This document shows positions 1 through 8,221 of a stretch of DNA of 64,000 nucleotides, one piece after another. The translations under genes and the position numbers were made by a program. The DNA is taken from contig JAUQQO010000053.1 in assembly GCA_030549795.1 (NCBI GenBank), positions 1-64,000 on the forward strand, in the 5' to 3' direction. The stretch's first letter is position 1, and each line of letters begins with the position of its first letter. The DNA is from Pseudomonadota bacterium. GTDB lineage: Bacteria; Pseudomonadota; Alphaproteobacteria; Geminicoccales; Geminicoccaceae. Under the pieces are notes generated by a model, which did no database searches, had not been told where the DNA came from, and saw nothing but the letters and a program-made list of their open reading frames with translations.

Positions 1-72
1 CGCGAAACCGAGCCCACGCGAGGCACCGGTAACGAGCGCGATCCGATCCTCGAGCCAGAACAGGCTGGACAT
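1..72 (-). CDS. SDR-family oxidoreductase, N-terminal fragment cut by window edge
   Basis: The reverse strand from an ATG at 72 reads MSSLFWLEDRIALVTGASRG and stays open to the window edge. This is the first beta strand and the TGxxxGxG dinucleotide-binding turn of a short-chain dehydrogenase/reductase. Only about 24 residues are visible, so substrate and subfamily cannot be judged. It is transcribed divergently from the hydrolase gene starting at 124, and about 50 bp between them must hold both promoters. Another full-length SDR lies in the divergent operon. Confidence 0.7.
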   Translation of the reverse strand, partial: MSSLFWLEDRIALVTGASRGLGFA

Positions 73-123
73 GAGCCCCCTCTCCGACCATCGCTTTTGC
101 CGCTGCTACACGATGGAGCGGGT

Positions 124-990
124 ATGGCAAAGAGCGAAGCCGCGATCACCCCACCGCAACGCCGCCCGCTCTGGCTAGAGGCCGCCGGTGCGCGGATCTA
201 TGCCGAATGGGTGCGCTCAGCCGAGGAAGTATCCGAGCCCGTGCTCGTCCTGCTGCATGAGGGGCTCGGTGCGGTGGGGTTCTGGAAAGACCTGCCGGAG
301 CTCTTAGCAGCCCGCCACCGCCTGCCGGTCTTTCTCTACGATCGCCGCGGCTATGGGCGCTCCGATCCCGAGCCGCTGCCGCGCCCGCTCGACTATCTCG
401 AGCGCATGGCGCTTTGTGAACTGCCGGCGGTGTTGGATGCCGCCGGGATCGCACGCACCATCCTCATCGGCCATAGCGACGGCGGCACCATCGCCCTTTT
501 AGCCGCCGCCGCTTTTCCGGCGCGGATCGCCGGCGTGATCGCGATTGCCGCGCACATTTACGTCGAAGAGAAGACCCTCGCGGGCATCCGCGCCGCGGTG
601 GCGGCCTTTGAAGCGGGCACGCTGCGGCGCAAGCTCGAGCACTACCACGGCGCGCGCACGGATGCGGTGTTCCGCGCCTGGGCCGAAACCTGGCTCGATC
701 CGCGCTTTGTGCACTGGAACATCGCAGATCGCCTAGCGGCGGTGCGCTGTCCCGCTTTGCTCTTGCAGGGCGAAGCGGACGAATATGCCACCCCCGAACA
801 TCTCTTTGCGATCGCGCGCCGGCTTATGGGACCCGTGCGCACCGCGCTCTTGCCGGGCGCCGCACACGTACCCCACCATCAAGCGCGCGCCGCGACGCTT
901 GAAGCGATCGACGCTTTCATCGACGAGATCCGGGCGCGGCCGGCGGGGGAGGCGAAGACATGCCGTTGCGGGGCAAACGCGCCATCGTAA
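124..990 (+). CDS. alpha/beta hydrolase
   Basis: A 288-residue alpha/beta hydrolase, probably a soluble esterase or C-C/lactone hydrolase; the substrate is unknown. The HEGLG segment near residue 45 fits the oxyanion loop. The nucleophile elbow GHSDGG places the catalytic Ser at about 118. The acid is probably the Asp of QGEADEYATPEH, and the His is in PGAAHVPHH. I chose ATG 124 because GGAGCGGG lies just upstream; an in-frame TTG at 97 would add nine residues with no better ribosome site. Its 3' end overlaps the next SDR gene by 31 bp, so it is the first gene of a tightly packed catabolic operon. Confidence 0.85.
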   Translation: MAKSEAAITPPQRRPLWLEAAGARIYAEWVRSAEEVSEPVLVLLHEGLGAVGFWKDLPELLAARHRLPVFLYDRRGYGRSDPEPLPRPLDYLERMALCELPAVLDAAGIARTILIGHSDGGTIALLAAAAFPARIAGVIAIAAHIYVEEKTLAGIRAAVAAFEAGTLRRKLEHYHGARTDAVFRAWAETWLDPRFVHWNIADRLAAVRCPALLLQGEADEYATPEHLFAIARRLMGPVRTALLPGAAHVPHHQARAATLEAIDAFIDEIRARPAGEAKTCRCGANAPS

Positions 991-1739
991 CCGGCGCTGC
1001 TGCGGGTATCGGCCGCGCCATCGCCGAACGCCTCGCGCGCATGGGGGCCGCTTTGACCCTGATCGACCGCGCCCACGAAGCGGTCGAAGGAGCCGCCGAG
1101 GCCTTGCGCGCCCGCGGGGCGCACGCGCGCGCCGTCGTCCTCGATATGGCCGAGCTCGACCAGATCGAGCCCGCGATCCGCGAGTCGGCACGCGCCATGG
1201 GCGGGCTCGAGATTCTCGTCAACAACGCCGGCATCGCCGCCCAGAAACCCTTTCTCGAGCATTCGGTGGCCGACTTCGAGCGGATCTACCGCATCAATGT
1301 GCTGGCACTCTTCGCCGCCAGCCGTGCCGCGGCGGCATGGATGGTCGAGCACCGGGTGCCCGGGCGCATCGTCAACATCGCATCGGTTGCCGGTCTGCGC
1401 GGCTCGACCGGCCGTGCGGCCTACGGCAGCTCGAAAGCGGCGGTGATCAACCTCACCCAGGTGGCGGCACAAGAGCTCGCCCCATACGGGATCACCGTCA
1501 ACGCGGTGGCGCCGGGACCGATCGAGACCGATCTCGTGCGCGCAATGCACAGCGAGCGCACGCGCGCCGGTTGGATCCGAGAGGTGCCGATGGGCCGCTA
1601 TGGCGAGCCCGAAGACGTTGCCGAAGCGGTGGCCTATCTCGTGGGCGATGGAGCCCGCTATGTGACCGGGCACGTGCTGTGCGTCGACGGCGGCTTCGCC
1701 GCAGCCGGGCTTTTGATCCCCGTCGGAGACTTGCGCTGA
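960..1739 (+). CDS. SDR-family NAD(P)-dependent oxidoreductase
   Basis: A classical short-chain dehydrogenase of 259 residues. It has the cofactor motif TGAAAGIG at 11-18, NNAG at 88-91, the catalytic Ser near 142, and Tyr155 with Lys159 (YGSSK). The late PGPIETD segment is the usual substrate-loop start. It probably oxidises a secondary alcohol or reduces a ketone with NAD(P); the sequence does not fix the substrate. The ATG sits inside the 3' end of the upstream hydrolase gene, implying translational coupling. RidA and DadA-like genes follow, so a role in degrading an amino-acid-derived compound is a reasonable inference. Confidence 0.9.
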   Translation: MPLRGKRAIVTGAAAGIGRAIAERLARMGAALTLIDRAHEAVEGAAEALRARGAHARAVVLDMAELDQIEPAIRESARAMGGLEILVNNAGIAAQKPFLEHSVADFERIYRINVLALFAASRAAAAWMVEHRVPGRIVNIASVAGLRGSTGRAAYGSSKAAVINLTQVAAQELAPYGITVNAVAPGPIETDLVRAMHSERTRAGWIREVPMGRYGEPEDVAEAVAYLVGDGARYVTGHVLCVDGGFAAAGLLIPVGDLR

Positions 1740-1815
1740 ACAGCGAGTCGGTCGAAGCGCGCGGCGTTCGATGCATGCGCGGTGCGCGAAAAGAGCGTGT
1801 CGGAGGGAAAAAGCG

Positions 1816-2166
1816 ATGAGCATCGAGCGGATCGAACCCGGCAAGCGGCTGAGCCAGGCGGTCGCCTTTCGCGATCTCGTTTTCCTTGCCGGTCAAGTCG
1901 CCCTCGACAAGCCGGGAGCCTCGATGGCCGAGCAGACGCGCAATGTCCTCGAGCGCATCGAGCACCTTTTAGCCCAGGCCGGCTCGGACAAGAGCAAGAT
2001 CCTGATGGCCAACATCTGGATCACCGACATGCGGCAGTTCGACGAGATGAACCGGGTGTGGGACGAGTGGGTGCCCGAGGGCTGCGCTCCCGCCCGCGCT
2101 ACCGTTGAAGCGCGCCTCGCCTCACCGGATTATTGCGTGGAGATCATGGTGATCGCCGCCCGCTGA
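1816..2166 (+). CDS. RidA family enamine/imine deaminase
   Basis: A 116-residue RidA (YjgF/YER057c/UK114) protein. The family hydrolyses reactive enamine/imine intermediates released by PLP or flavin amino acid enzymes, giving 2-oxo acids and ammonia. The C-terminal ARATVEARLASPDYCVEIM carries the family Arg, which binds the substrate carboxylate, and the usual E-x-x-L pattern. The closing Glu region is CVEIMVIAA. The start is ATG 1816, with GGAGGG about ten bases upstream; an in-frame start at 1771 would add 15 residues not typical of the family. It lies 9 bp before an FAD amino acid dehydrogenase, whose imino acid product is the expected RidA substrate. Confidence 0.9.
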   Translation: MSIERIEPGKRLSQAVAFRDLVFLAGQVALDKPGASMAEQTRNVLERIEHLLAQAGSDKSKILMANIWITDMRQFDEMNRVWDEWVPEGCAPARATVEARLASPDYCVEIMVIAAR

Positions 2167-2175
2167 GGTGATGCC

Positions 2176-3426
2176 GTGCGGGTTGCGGTGCTCGGCGCCG
2201 GCGTGGTCGGGGTCACAACGGCCTGGGAATTGCTGCGCGATGGTCACGAAGTGATCCTCCTCGACCGCCGCGCCGAGCCGGCCTGCGAGACTTCGTATGC
2301 CAATGCCGGGATGATCGCCCCGGGTCACGCTTATGCCTGGTCTTCGCCCGCTGCGCTCAAAACGCTCCTTAAGGCACTCTACCGCGACGACCTCGCACTG
2401 CGCGTTCGCTTCCAATCCGACCCTGCCTTTTGGCGCTGGGCGGTTCTCTTCGCACTGCAGTGCACAGCGCAAAAGGCGGCGCGCAACACCCGCCGTAAAG
2501 TGAGCTTGGCGCTTTTTAGCCAGCGCCGGCTGCACGCGGTGCTCGCTGAGACCGGTATCGCCTGCGGGATGCGCGCGCAGGGCGCGCTCTACCTCTACCG
2601 AGACCCGAGAGGGCTCGCCGCAGCGGATGAGAAAGCGAAGATCCTGCGCGATGCGGGGGTGGAAGTGCGGCGGGTGAGCCCAGAGGAAGCAGCGGCGCTC
2701 GATCCCGTCTACGAGCCGGTCAAGCACCGTTTGGCCGGCGCGCTCTTCGCGCCGGGCGATGAGAGTGGCGATGCCCGCCTTTTCACCCGCGCCCTCGCCC
2801 GCCTGTGCGCCGAAAAGGGAGCGCAGTTGCGCTTTGGGGAAACGGTGGTGGCGTTCGAGACCACCCACAGCCGAATTGAGCGGGTGGTCACCGACCGCGG
2901 CGCGCTCGCAGCCGATGCTTTCGTCCTCGCACTCGGCTGTTACAGTGCGCCACTTGCGCGCAAGCTCGGGCTCGATCTGCCGATCTGGCCGGTTAAGGGC
3001 TATTCGGTGACGTTGCCGATCGGCGGCTCGAACAATCCGCCGCGTCTTTGCGGGGTGGACGAGGACAATCTCTTCGCCTTTGCCAACTACGGCGACCGCG
3101 TGCGCTTGACGGCGGTGGCCGAGCTTAACGGCTGGGATTGGTCGCACCGTCCAGAGGACTTCGCACCCATGCTCAAAGCGGCGCACGAGCTCTTCCCGCA
3201 AGCCGGCGATTGGAGCAAGGCCGAATATTGGGCAGGTTTGCGCCCGATGACCCCCGACAATCTGCCGATCCTCGGCCGCGGCCGGCACGAGAACCTGTGG
3301 GTCAACACCGGCCATGGGCACATGGGCTGGACTTGGGCTTGTGGTACGGCCCGGATCGTGGCCGATCTTCTCGCCGGGCGGCGGCCCGAGTGGGATCCAA
3401 GCGGCCTCGAGCCCAAGCCGCGTTGA
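2176..3426 (+). CDS. FAD-dependent D-amino acid dehydrogenase-like oxidoreductase (DadA family)
   Basis: A 416-residue DAO-family flavoprotein resembling DadA. It has the Rossmann GAGVVG at 7-12 directly at the N-terminus, the DRRAEPACETSYANAGM segment typical of DadA, and the C-terminal FAD-contacting RPMTPDNLPILG and NTGHGHMGWTWACG. It should oxidise an amino acid to the imino acid, passing electrons to the membrane quinone pool rather than O2, as is usual for DadA. The GTG start at 2176 has GAGGTGA just upstream. The neighbouring ridA would clear the imine, and a racemase-fold enzyme follows. Specificity (D-amino acid, glycine or hydroxyproline type) is not decided by sequence. Confidence 0.85.
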   Translation: MRVAVLGAGVVGVTTAWELLRDGHEVILLDRRAEPACETSYANAGMIAPGHAYAWSSPAALKTLLKALYRDDLALRVRFQSDPAFWRWAVLFALQCTAQKAARNTRRKVSLALFSQRRLHAVLAETGIACGMRAQGALYLYRDPRGLAAADEKAKILRDAGVEVRRVSPEEAAALDPVYEPVKHRLAGALFAPGDESGDARLFTRALARLCAEKGAQLRFGETVVAFETTHSRIERVVTDRGALAADAFVLALGCYSAPLARKLGLDLPIWPVKGYSVTLPIGGSNNPPRLCGVDEDNLFAFANYGDRVRLTAVAELNGWDWSHRPEDFAPMLKAAHELFPQAGDWSKAEYWAGLRPMTPDNLPILGRGRHENLWVNTGHGHMGWTWACGTARIVADLLAGRRPEWDPSGLEPKPR

Positions 3427-3447
3427 GGCCGAAGCGGGGCAGCGAGG

Positions 3448-4218
3448 ATGGACTACCGGGGCGGACTGCCGTTCAAGCTGGATGCGGGGATCGGAGCACG
3501 GGCGCGGATCGGCCTTATTGTGCTCGCCACCGATCAGACGATCGAGCACGAGTGGCGGCTCATCTTCCACGGGCTTTCGGGTGTCGCGCTCTACGAGAGC
3601 CGGATGTGGAACGCGGTGCGCATCACCCCTGAAACGCTTGCCGCCCTCGAAGCCGACATCCCCGCCGCGGTGCGGGTGCTCATGCCGGTTCTGCCGCTGT
3701 CCGTGGTCGCCTTCGGCTGCACTTCGGGTGCCATGGTCTTGGGCGAGGCGCGCATCGCCGCGCGCATCCACGCGGTGCGCCCGGGGGTGCCGGTGACCAC
3801 CCCGATCAGCGGGGCGCTCGCCGCCTTTGGCGCGCTCGGTGTGCGCCGCCTGGCCGTGCTCACCCCTTATGCGCGCCCGGTCAACGACTTCGTCGGCCGC
3901 TATCTCGCGGAGCGCGGGTTCGAGATCGTGGTCTTCGGCAGTTTCGAGGAAGAGGACGACAGCAAGGTGGCGCGTATCGATCCCGGCTCGATCGCCGAGG
4001 CGGTGCTCGCGATCGGCTGCGATCCGCGCGTAGAGGCGGTATTCGTCTCCTGCACGAGCCTGAGATTGGTCGAGGCGGTCTCGGGCCTCGAAGAGAAGCT
4101 CGGCAAGCCCGTCACCTCCTCCAACCACGCCATGGCCTGGCACGCGCTGCGGCTCGCCGGCGTCGACGACCCGTTGCCCGGCTTCGGACGGCTCTTCACG
4201 CGACCGCTTCGCATCTGA
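3448..4218 (+). CDS. Asp/Glu racemase superfamily protein (maleate isomerase / EutA-like)
   Basis: A 256-residue member of the Asp/Glu racemase superfamily, nearest in layout to maleate cis-trans isomerase, arylmalonate decarboxylase and ectoine-utilisation EutA proteins. The paired active-site cysteines are visible: Cys91 in AFGCTSGAM and Cys202 in FVSCTSLRL, at the equivalent positions of the two half-domains. The family performs cofactor-independent racemisation, isomerisation or decarboxylation of a dicarboxylate or amino acid. It is the last gene of the operon after hydrolase, SDR, RidA and DadA-like genes, which suggests it prepares a stereoisomer for, or acts downstream of, the flavoenzyme. 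Exact chemistry is open. Confidence 0.75.
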   Translation: MDYRGGLPFKLDAGIGARARIGLIVLATDQTIEHEWRLIFHGLSGVALYESRMWNAVRITPETLAALEADIPAAVRVLMPVLPLSVVAFGCTSGAMVLGEARIAARIHAVRPGVPVTTPISGALAAFGALGVRRLAVLTPYARPVNDFVGRYLAERGFEIVVFGSFEEEDDSKVARIDPGSIAEAVLAIGCDPRVEAVFVSCTSLRLVEAVSGLEEKLGKPVTSSNHAMAWHALRLAGVDDPLPGFGRLFTRPLRI

Positions 4219-4263
4219 TACCTCGCCCGGCGCGTATCGACCGAGAGCGCGAGGAGACGCCCC

Positions 4264-6684
4264 TTGGCTGCACCCGATCCGCTTCCCGCACACGCGCTCG
4301 CCTGGTGCTGCCCTCCCGAGAGCTTGGGCTTCGAGACCACGGCCGAACTCTCCGACCTCGAGGATCCGATCGGCCAAGAGCGCGCCGTCGAAGCGTTGCG
4401 CTATGCGCTCGCCAACCGCCGCCCGGGCTACAATGTCTATGCGCTCGGGCCCGAGGGGATCGGCAAGCACACCACCGTCCGCCGCATCCTGGAAGCGCGC
4501 GCCGCCACCGAGCCACCGCCCTTCGACTATTGCTACGTGTCGAACTTTAAGGATCCGCGCGCACCCAAGCTGTTGCGCCTGCCGGCCGGGCGCGGCCCGC
4601 GGCTCGAGACGGACATGCGCCGGCTCTTGACCGATCTCTTGCCGGCACTGCGCAACGCCTTCGAGAACGAGGAGTACCGCACCCGCCGGCAGGTGATCGA
4701 AGAGGAGCTCAAGGAGCGGCAGGAGCGCGCCATCGCGGAAGTCGAGGAGGAGGCCAAGCGCCACGGCGTCGCGCTCATCCGCTCGCCCATGGGCTTCGCC
4801 TTCGCACCCGTGGCCGACGGCCGCATCGTCACCCCTGAGATCTTCCAGGCGCTTCCCGACTCGATCCGCCGCCAGATCGAGGAAACGGTCGAGCGCATGC
4901 AGAAAAAGCTGCGCGATGCGCTCGCCAATGCCCCACGCTGGATGAAGGAGACGCGCGAGAAGATCAAGGCGCTCAACGACGAAACCGCCGCCTTCGCCGT
5001 CAATTATCTGTTCGATACGATAAAGCCGAACTATACGGATCTGCCCGATGTCGTGGAGTTTTTGGAAGCTGCGCGTAAGGACATCATCGAGCACGTCGAG
5101 GCGTTTTTGCAGCTGCCCGAGCAGGTGAGCCCGGCGGCACTCGCGCTCGAGGATGGCCATCCGCTCTTCCGCCGCTACCGGATCAACCTCGTGGTCGACA
5201 ACACCGGGCGCTCTTGTGCCCCGGTGATCCAAGAGGACGATCCGACCTTCGAGCGGCTCGTGGGTCGCATCGAGCACCGCGCCGAGATGGGGGCGCTCGT
5301 CACCGACTTCCTGATGATCCGGGCCGGTGCGCTGCACCGGGCCAACGGCGGCTATCTCATCCTCGATGCGCGCAAGCTCTTGACCCGTCCGCTCGCCTAC
5401 GAGGCTTTGAAACGGGCGCTTACCACGCGCGAGATCCGCATCGAATCGCCGCTTGCCGCTTTGGGCGTGCTCGGCACCCAAACACTCGAGCCGGAGCCGG
5501 CACCGTTGGACCTCAAGGTGGTGCTCTTAGGCGAGCGGCTTCTTTATTATCTGTTGGTCGAGTTCGACCCCGAATTCGCGCGTCTGTTCAAGATCCCCGC
5601 CGACTTCGACGAGCGGGTGTCGCGCGACGGCGACAAAGTGTCGCTCTTTGCGCGGCTGGTTGCCACCGTCGCCCGGCGCGAGGGTCTTAAACCGGTGCGC
5701 GCCTGCGGTGTGGCGCGCCTGCTCGAACACGCGGCGCGGCGCGCCGAGGACCGCGAGAAGCTCTCAAGTGAGGTCGAGCATCTGGCCGATGTGCTGCGCG
5801 AGGCCGACTTTCAGGCCGGCACGGCACCGGTGATCGACGGCGATGCGGTACGGCGGGCGCTCGATGCGCGCGACCGCCGGCTCGGGCGGCTGCGCGAGCG
5901 GGTGCTCGAGGAGATCACCGCTGGCACCATCCAGATCGCCACGAGCGGCACCGCCATCGGTCAGGTCAATGGTCTTTCGGTGATCCAACTCGGCGATCTC
6001 ACCTTCGGCCGCCCCTCGCGCATCACCGCTCGGGTGCGCATGGGCGGTGGGCAGGTGATCGACATCGAGCGCGAAGTCAAACTCGGCGGTCCCATCCATT
6101 CCAAGGGCGTGCTCATCCTCTCGGGATTCTTGGCGGCCACGTTCGCACCCGATGTTCCGCTCTCGCTTTCCGCCACACTCGTGTTCGAGCAATCCTATGG
6201 AGGCATAGAAGGCGACAGTGCATCTTCGACCGAACTCTATGCGCTGCTTTCGGCGATCGCCGAGGTGCCGATCCGCCAGAGCTTGGCGGTGACCGGCTCG
6301 GTCGACCAATATGGCAATGTGCAGGCGATCGGTGGCGTGAACGAGAAGATCGAGGGGTTCTTCGATCTGTGCGCGAGCCGCGGTCTCGATGGCAGCCACG
6401 GCGTCTTGATTCCGGCGGCCAATGTGCGGCATCTGATGCTGCACGAGCGGGTCCGCGACGCGGTCGCCAAAGGTTTGTTCGCCATTTATCCGGTGCGGAC
6501 GATCGCCGAAGGCATCGAGATCCTCACCGGCCTGCCGGCGGGGGAACGCGGTCCCGACGGTCTCTTCCCGGAGGGATCGGTGTTCCGCCGAGCCGAGGAT
6601 CGTTTGCGCGCGCTGGCGGAAAAGCGGCGGGCGTTCGGCGCCCGCGAGGGTGAAGCGGGCGAGAAGGGGGAGAAAGAGGCGTGA
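4264..6684 (+). CDS. Lon-like ATP-dependent protease (AAA_32 / S16 family)
   Basis: An 806-residue Lon-related protease with an AAA domain fused to an S16 protease domain and no LonA-type N-terminal domain. Walker A is GPEGIGKHT at 62-70, and a GGYLILDARKLL segment serves as the Walker-B-like region. The proteolytic dyad is Ser652 in EGDSASS and Lys695 in GVNEKIEG, 43 residues apart, as in classical Lon. A TTG start at 4264 follows GCGAGGAGACGCCC. The family degrades regulatory or damaged proteins in the cytoplasm. It overlaps the next gene by 4 bp (GTGA), so the 255-residue protein is probably co-translated and may be a partner. The preceding operon ends 45 bp upstream. Confidence 0.9.
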   Translation: MAAPDPLPAHALAWCCPPESLGFETTAELSDLEDPIGQERAVEALRYALANRRPGYNVYALGPEGIGKHTTVRRILEARAATEPPPFDYCYVSNFKDPRAPKLLRLPAGRGPRLETDMRRLLTDLLPALRNAFENEEYRTRRQVIEEELKERQERAIAEVEEEAKRHGVALIRSPMGFAFAPVADGRIVTPEIFQALPDSIRRQIEETVERMQKKLRDALANAPRWMKETREKIKALNDETAAFAVNYLFDTIKPNYTDLPDVVEFLEAARKDIIEHVEAFLQLPEQVSPAALALEDGHPLFRRYRINLVVDNTGRSCAPVIQEDDPTFERLVGRIEHRAEMGALVTDFLMIRAGALHRANGGYLILDARKLLTRPLAYEALKRALTTREIRIESPLAALGVLGTQTLEPEPAPLDLKVVLLGERLLYYLLVEFDPEFARLFKIPADFDERVSRDGDKVSLFARLVATVARREGLKPVRACGVARLLEHAARRAEDREKLSSEVEHLADVLREADFQAGTAPVIDGDAVRRALDARDRRLGRLRERVLEEITAGTIQIATSGTAIGQVNGLSVIQLGDLTFGRPSRITARVRMGGGQVIDIEREVKLGGPIHSKGVLILSGFLAATFAPDVPLSLSATLVFEQSYGGIEGDSASSTELYALLSAIAEVPIRQSLAVTGSVDQYGNVQAIGGVNEKIEGFFDLCASRGLDGSHGVLIPAANVRHLMLHERVRDAVAKGLFAIYPVRTIAEGIEILTGLPAGERGPDGLFPEGSVFRRAEDRLRALAEKRRAFGAREGEAGEKGEKEA

Positions 6685-7448
6685 GCGCGGCTGAGACCGC
6701 ACGGCTGATCGTCGCGGTACCCCCCGATGAGGCCGCGCTGTCGCTGCTCGATGTGGCCTTTGCCATGGCCGAGCGCCTCGAGCGCGAAATGGTGGCGCTT
6801 TTGCTCGCCGATGAACGGCTGTTGGCCTCCGCCGCCTTGCCGTTCACCCGCATCGTGCCGCGCACCGCCGCCGCCGAGTGCGAGTTCGACCTCGCCCAGA
6901 CCGAACGCATGCTGCGCGTGGTGGCCGAGCGTACCCGCCACCGGCTCGAGCGGATCGCCGCCGCACGCCGCGTGCGCTGGCGGCTCGAGATGGCGCGCGC
7001 CCTCGATCTGCCCAGCTTGGCGGCCAACGATCTGCTCGCTTTCGCCGCCGCCTCGTGGGAAGAACCACCGGCGCGTCTGCCCGGCCCGGTTCTGGTCATC
7101 GGCCGCGGCAGCGGGCCCCTGGTGTTGGTGCACGAGCGCGAGGACGGAGGGCTCGCCCTCGCCCGGCAGCTCGCCGAACGGGCGCGCTTGCCGCTCGTCG
7201 TGTTGGCGAGCGATGCAGCCCGAGCCGAAGAGGCGCGGGCTAAGTTGGGCGCGCTCGCGCGGATCGAGATCTGCCCGCTCGCCGCGGAGGCGGAACTCGC
7301 ATCACGCTTGAGCGCGCTTTCGCCGGCCCTCGTGCTCGTTGAAGGGGCGCACAACGGTCCGGCATGGCGGGCGGCTGTGGCGGCCGTGCGCCGTGCGCGG
7401 CTCAAGTCGCCCCCACCCGCCTCGGCACCCGGGCAATCGCAGCTCTAG
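6681..7448 (+). CDS. hypothetical protein, possibly two USP-like Rossmann halves
   Basis: I do not recognise this 255-residue protein. It has two similar-looking halves, each opening with a hydrophobic beta strand (LIVAVPPDEAALSLLDVAFA; LVLVHEREDGGLALARQLAE) followed by helix-rich Ala/Arg/Glu stretches, reminiscent of tandem universal-stress-protein folds. This is a visual impression only. There is no signal peptide, transmembrane segment or metal motif. The GTG start overlaps the stop of the Lon-like protease gene (GTGA), so expression is coupled to that protease. A substrate-adaptor or regulatory role would be inference from position. The tail from about 240 is Pro/Ser-rich and probably disordered. 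Confidence 0.7.
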   Translation: MSAAETARLIVAVPPDEAALSLLDVAFAMAERLEREMVALLLADERLLASAALPFTRIVPRTAAAECEFDLAQTERMLRVVAERTRHRLERIAAARRVRWRLEMARALDLPSLAANDLLAFAAASWEEPPARLPGPVLVIGRGSGPLVLVHEREDGGLALARQLAERARLPLVVLASDAARAEEARAKLGALARIEICPLAAEAELASRLSALSPALVLVEGAHNGPAWRAAVAAVRRARLKSPPPASAPGQSQL

Positions 7449-7451
7449 GAG

Positions 7452-7706
7452 ATGGCGATGAACCGAGCGCCCGCCGATCGCCGGCCGACCTTGAGCGAAA
7501 TCGCGCAGCTTGTGGGCGATGACGACCCCGAGAAGCTCGCCCAGATCCTCGCCACCGGTGCGACCATCGCCGAGATCGAAAAGGCGCTCTTGTGGGCGAG
7601 CGGGGCGCAAGACGCGATGGGAGACGTACCACCGCCGCTCGAGGGGCCGGCAGCGCAGGTGTACGACATTCTTACCGCCGACCAGTTCGAGGACGAGCGT
7701 CGTTGA
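7452..7706 (+). CDS. small hypothetical protein
   Basis: An 84-residue acidic, mostly helical protein of unknown function; no family is recognised. It starts 3 bp after the preceding stop (ATG 7452, or ATG 7458 two codons later), with AGGAG just upstream. Two helices are likely, one around LSEIAQLVGDDDPEKLAQIL and one around AEIEKALLWASG, followed by a short Pro-rich linker and an acidic C-terminus. The spacing places it in the same transcript as the Lon-like protease and the host-attachment-family gene. The codon use matches neighbouring genes, supporting real coding sequence. Confidence 0.6.
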   Translation: MAMNRAPADRRPTLSEIAQLVGDDDPEKLAQILATGATIAEIEKALLWASGAQDAMGDVPPPLEGPAAQVYDILTADQFEDERR

Positions 7707-7740
7707 CGATAGGACAACCGCGAGCAGGGACGATTTCAAG

Positions 7741-8181
7741 ATGCCGAACCGGACGATGTGGGTGGTCGTAGCCGACGGAGCGCGGGCGCGGATCTTCCAG
7801 GGCGACCCGCGCGTCGGCGCTCTCGAGCTCGTGATGCCCGAACTCGTCGGGCGCGGCCGCGAGAAGGGCTCGGAGCTCCTCGCCGACCGGCCGGGCCGGA
7901 GCGTGGATTCGAGCCACATCGGCAACCGGCACGCCATGGAACCCCCGACCGATCCCAAAGAGGTCGAAAAACAGCGCTTTGCGCGCGAGCTCGCCGACAA
8001 GCTCGAGGAGGCCAACAACGAAGGCCGCTTCGCGCGTCTGATGATCGTCGCCCCGCCCAAAATGATCGGCGAACTCCGCGAAGCCCTGTCCGATAGAGTA
8101 AAAGAAAAGATCGTGCGCGAGGTTGAAAAAGACCTGACCTGGGTGTCGGTGCACGAGTTGCCGGAGCACCTGCGCGATTGA
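7741..8181 (+). CDS. host attachment family protein (baeRF-like)
   Basis: A 146-residue protein of the host attachment family, named after an Agrobacterium protein needed for attachment to plant cells and related to the bacterial/archaeal eRF1-like fold. Diagnostic features are the opening TMWVVVADGARARIFQ, the central RFARELADKLEEANNEGRFARLMIVAPPKMIGELR, and the ending VSVHELPEHLR. ATG 7741 was chosen because the family starts with this strand. The molecular function is not firmly known, and the family occurs in many alphaproteobacteria with no host. It is the fourth gene of the Lon-like protease cluster. Confidence 0.85.
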   Translation: MPNRTMWVVVADGARARIFQGDPRVGALELVMPELVGRGREKGSELLADRPGRSVDSSHIGNRHAMEPPTDPKEVEKQRFARELADKLEEANNEGRFARLMIVAPPKMIGELREALSDRVKEKIVREVEKDLTWVSVHELPEHLRD

Positions 8182-8221
8182 GCGAACACGGGCGAAGGGA
8201 AAAGGTCGCGAGGAACGAGAG

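Noticed and set aside
2122-5481. Minus-strand open frame of 1119 codons
   Set aside because: It lies antisense to DadA-like, racemase and Lon-like genes, all with clear domains. It is a product of C/G third-position bias and has low-complexity Glu/Arg/His composition with no recognisable domain.
7741-8181. Phage-related reading of the name host attachment protein
   Set aside because: The family name comes from plant-cell attachment; no phage structural, integrase or lysis genes are nearby.
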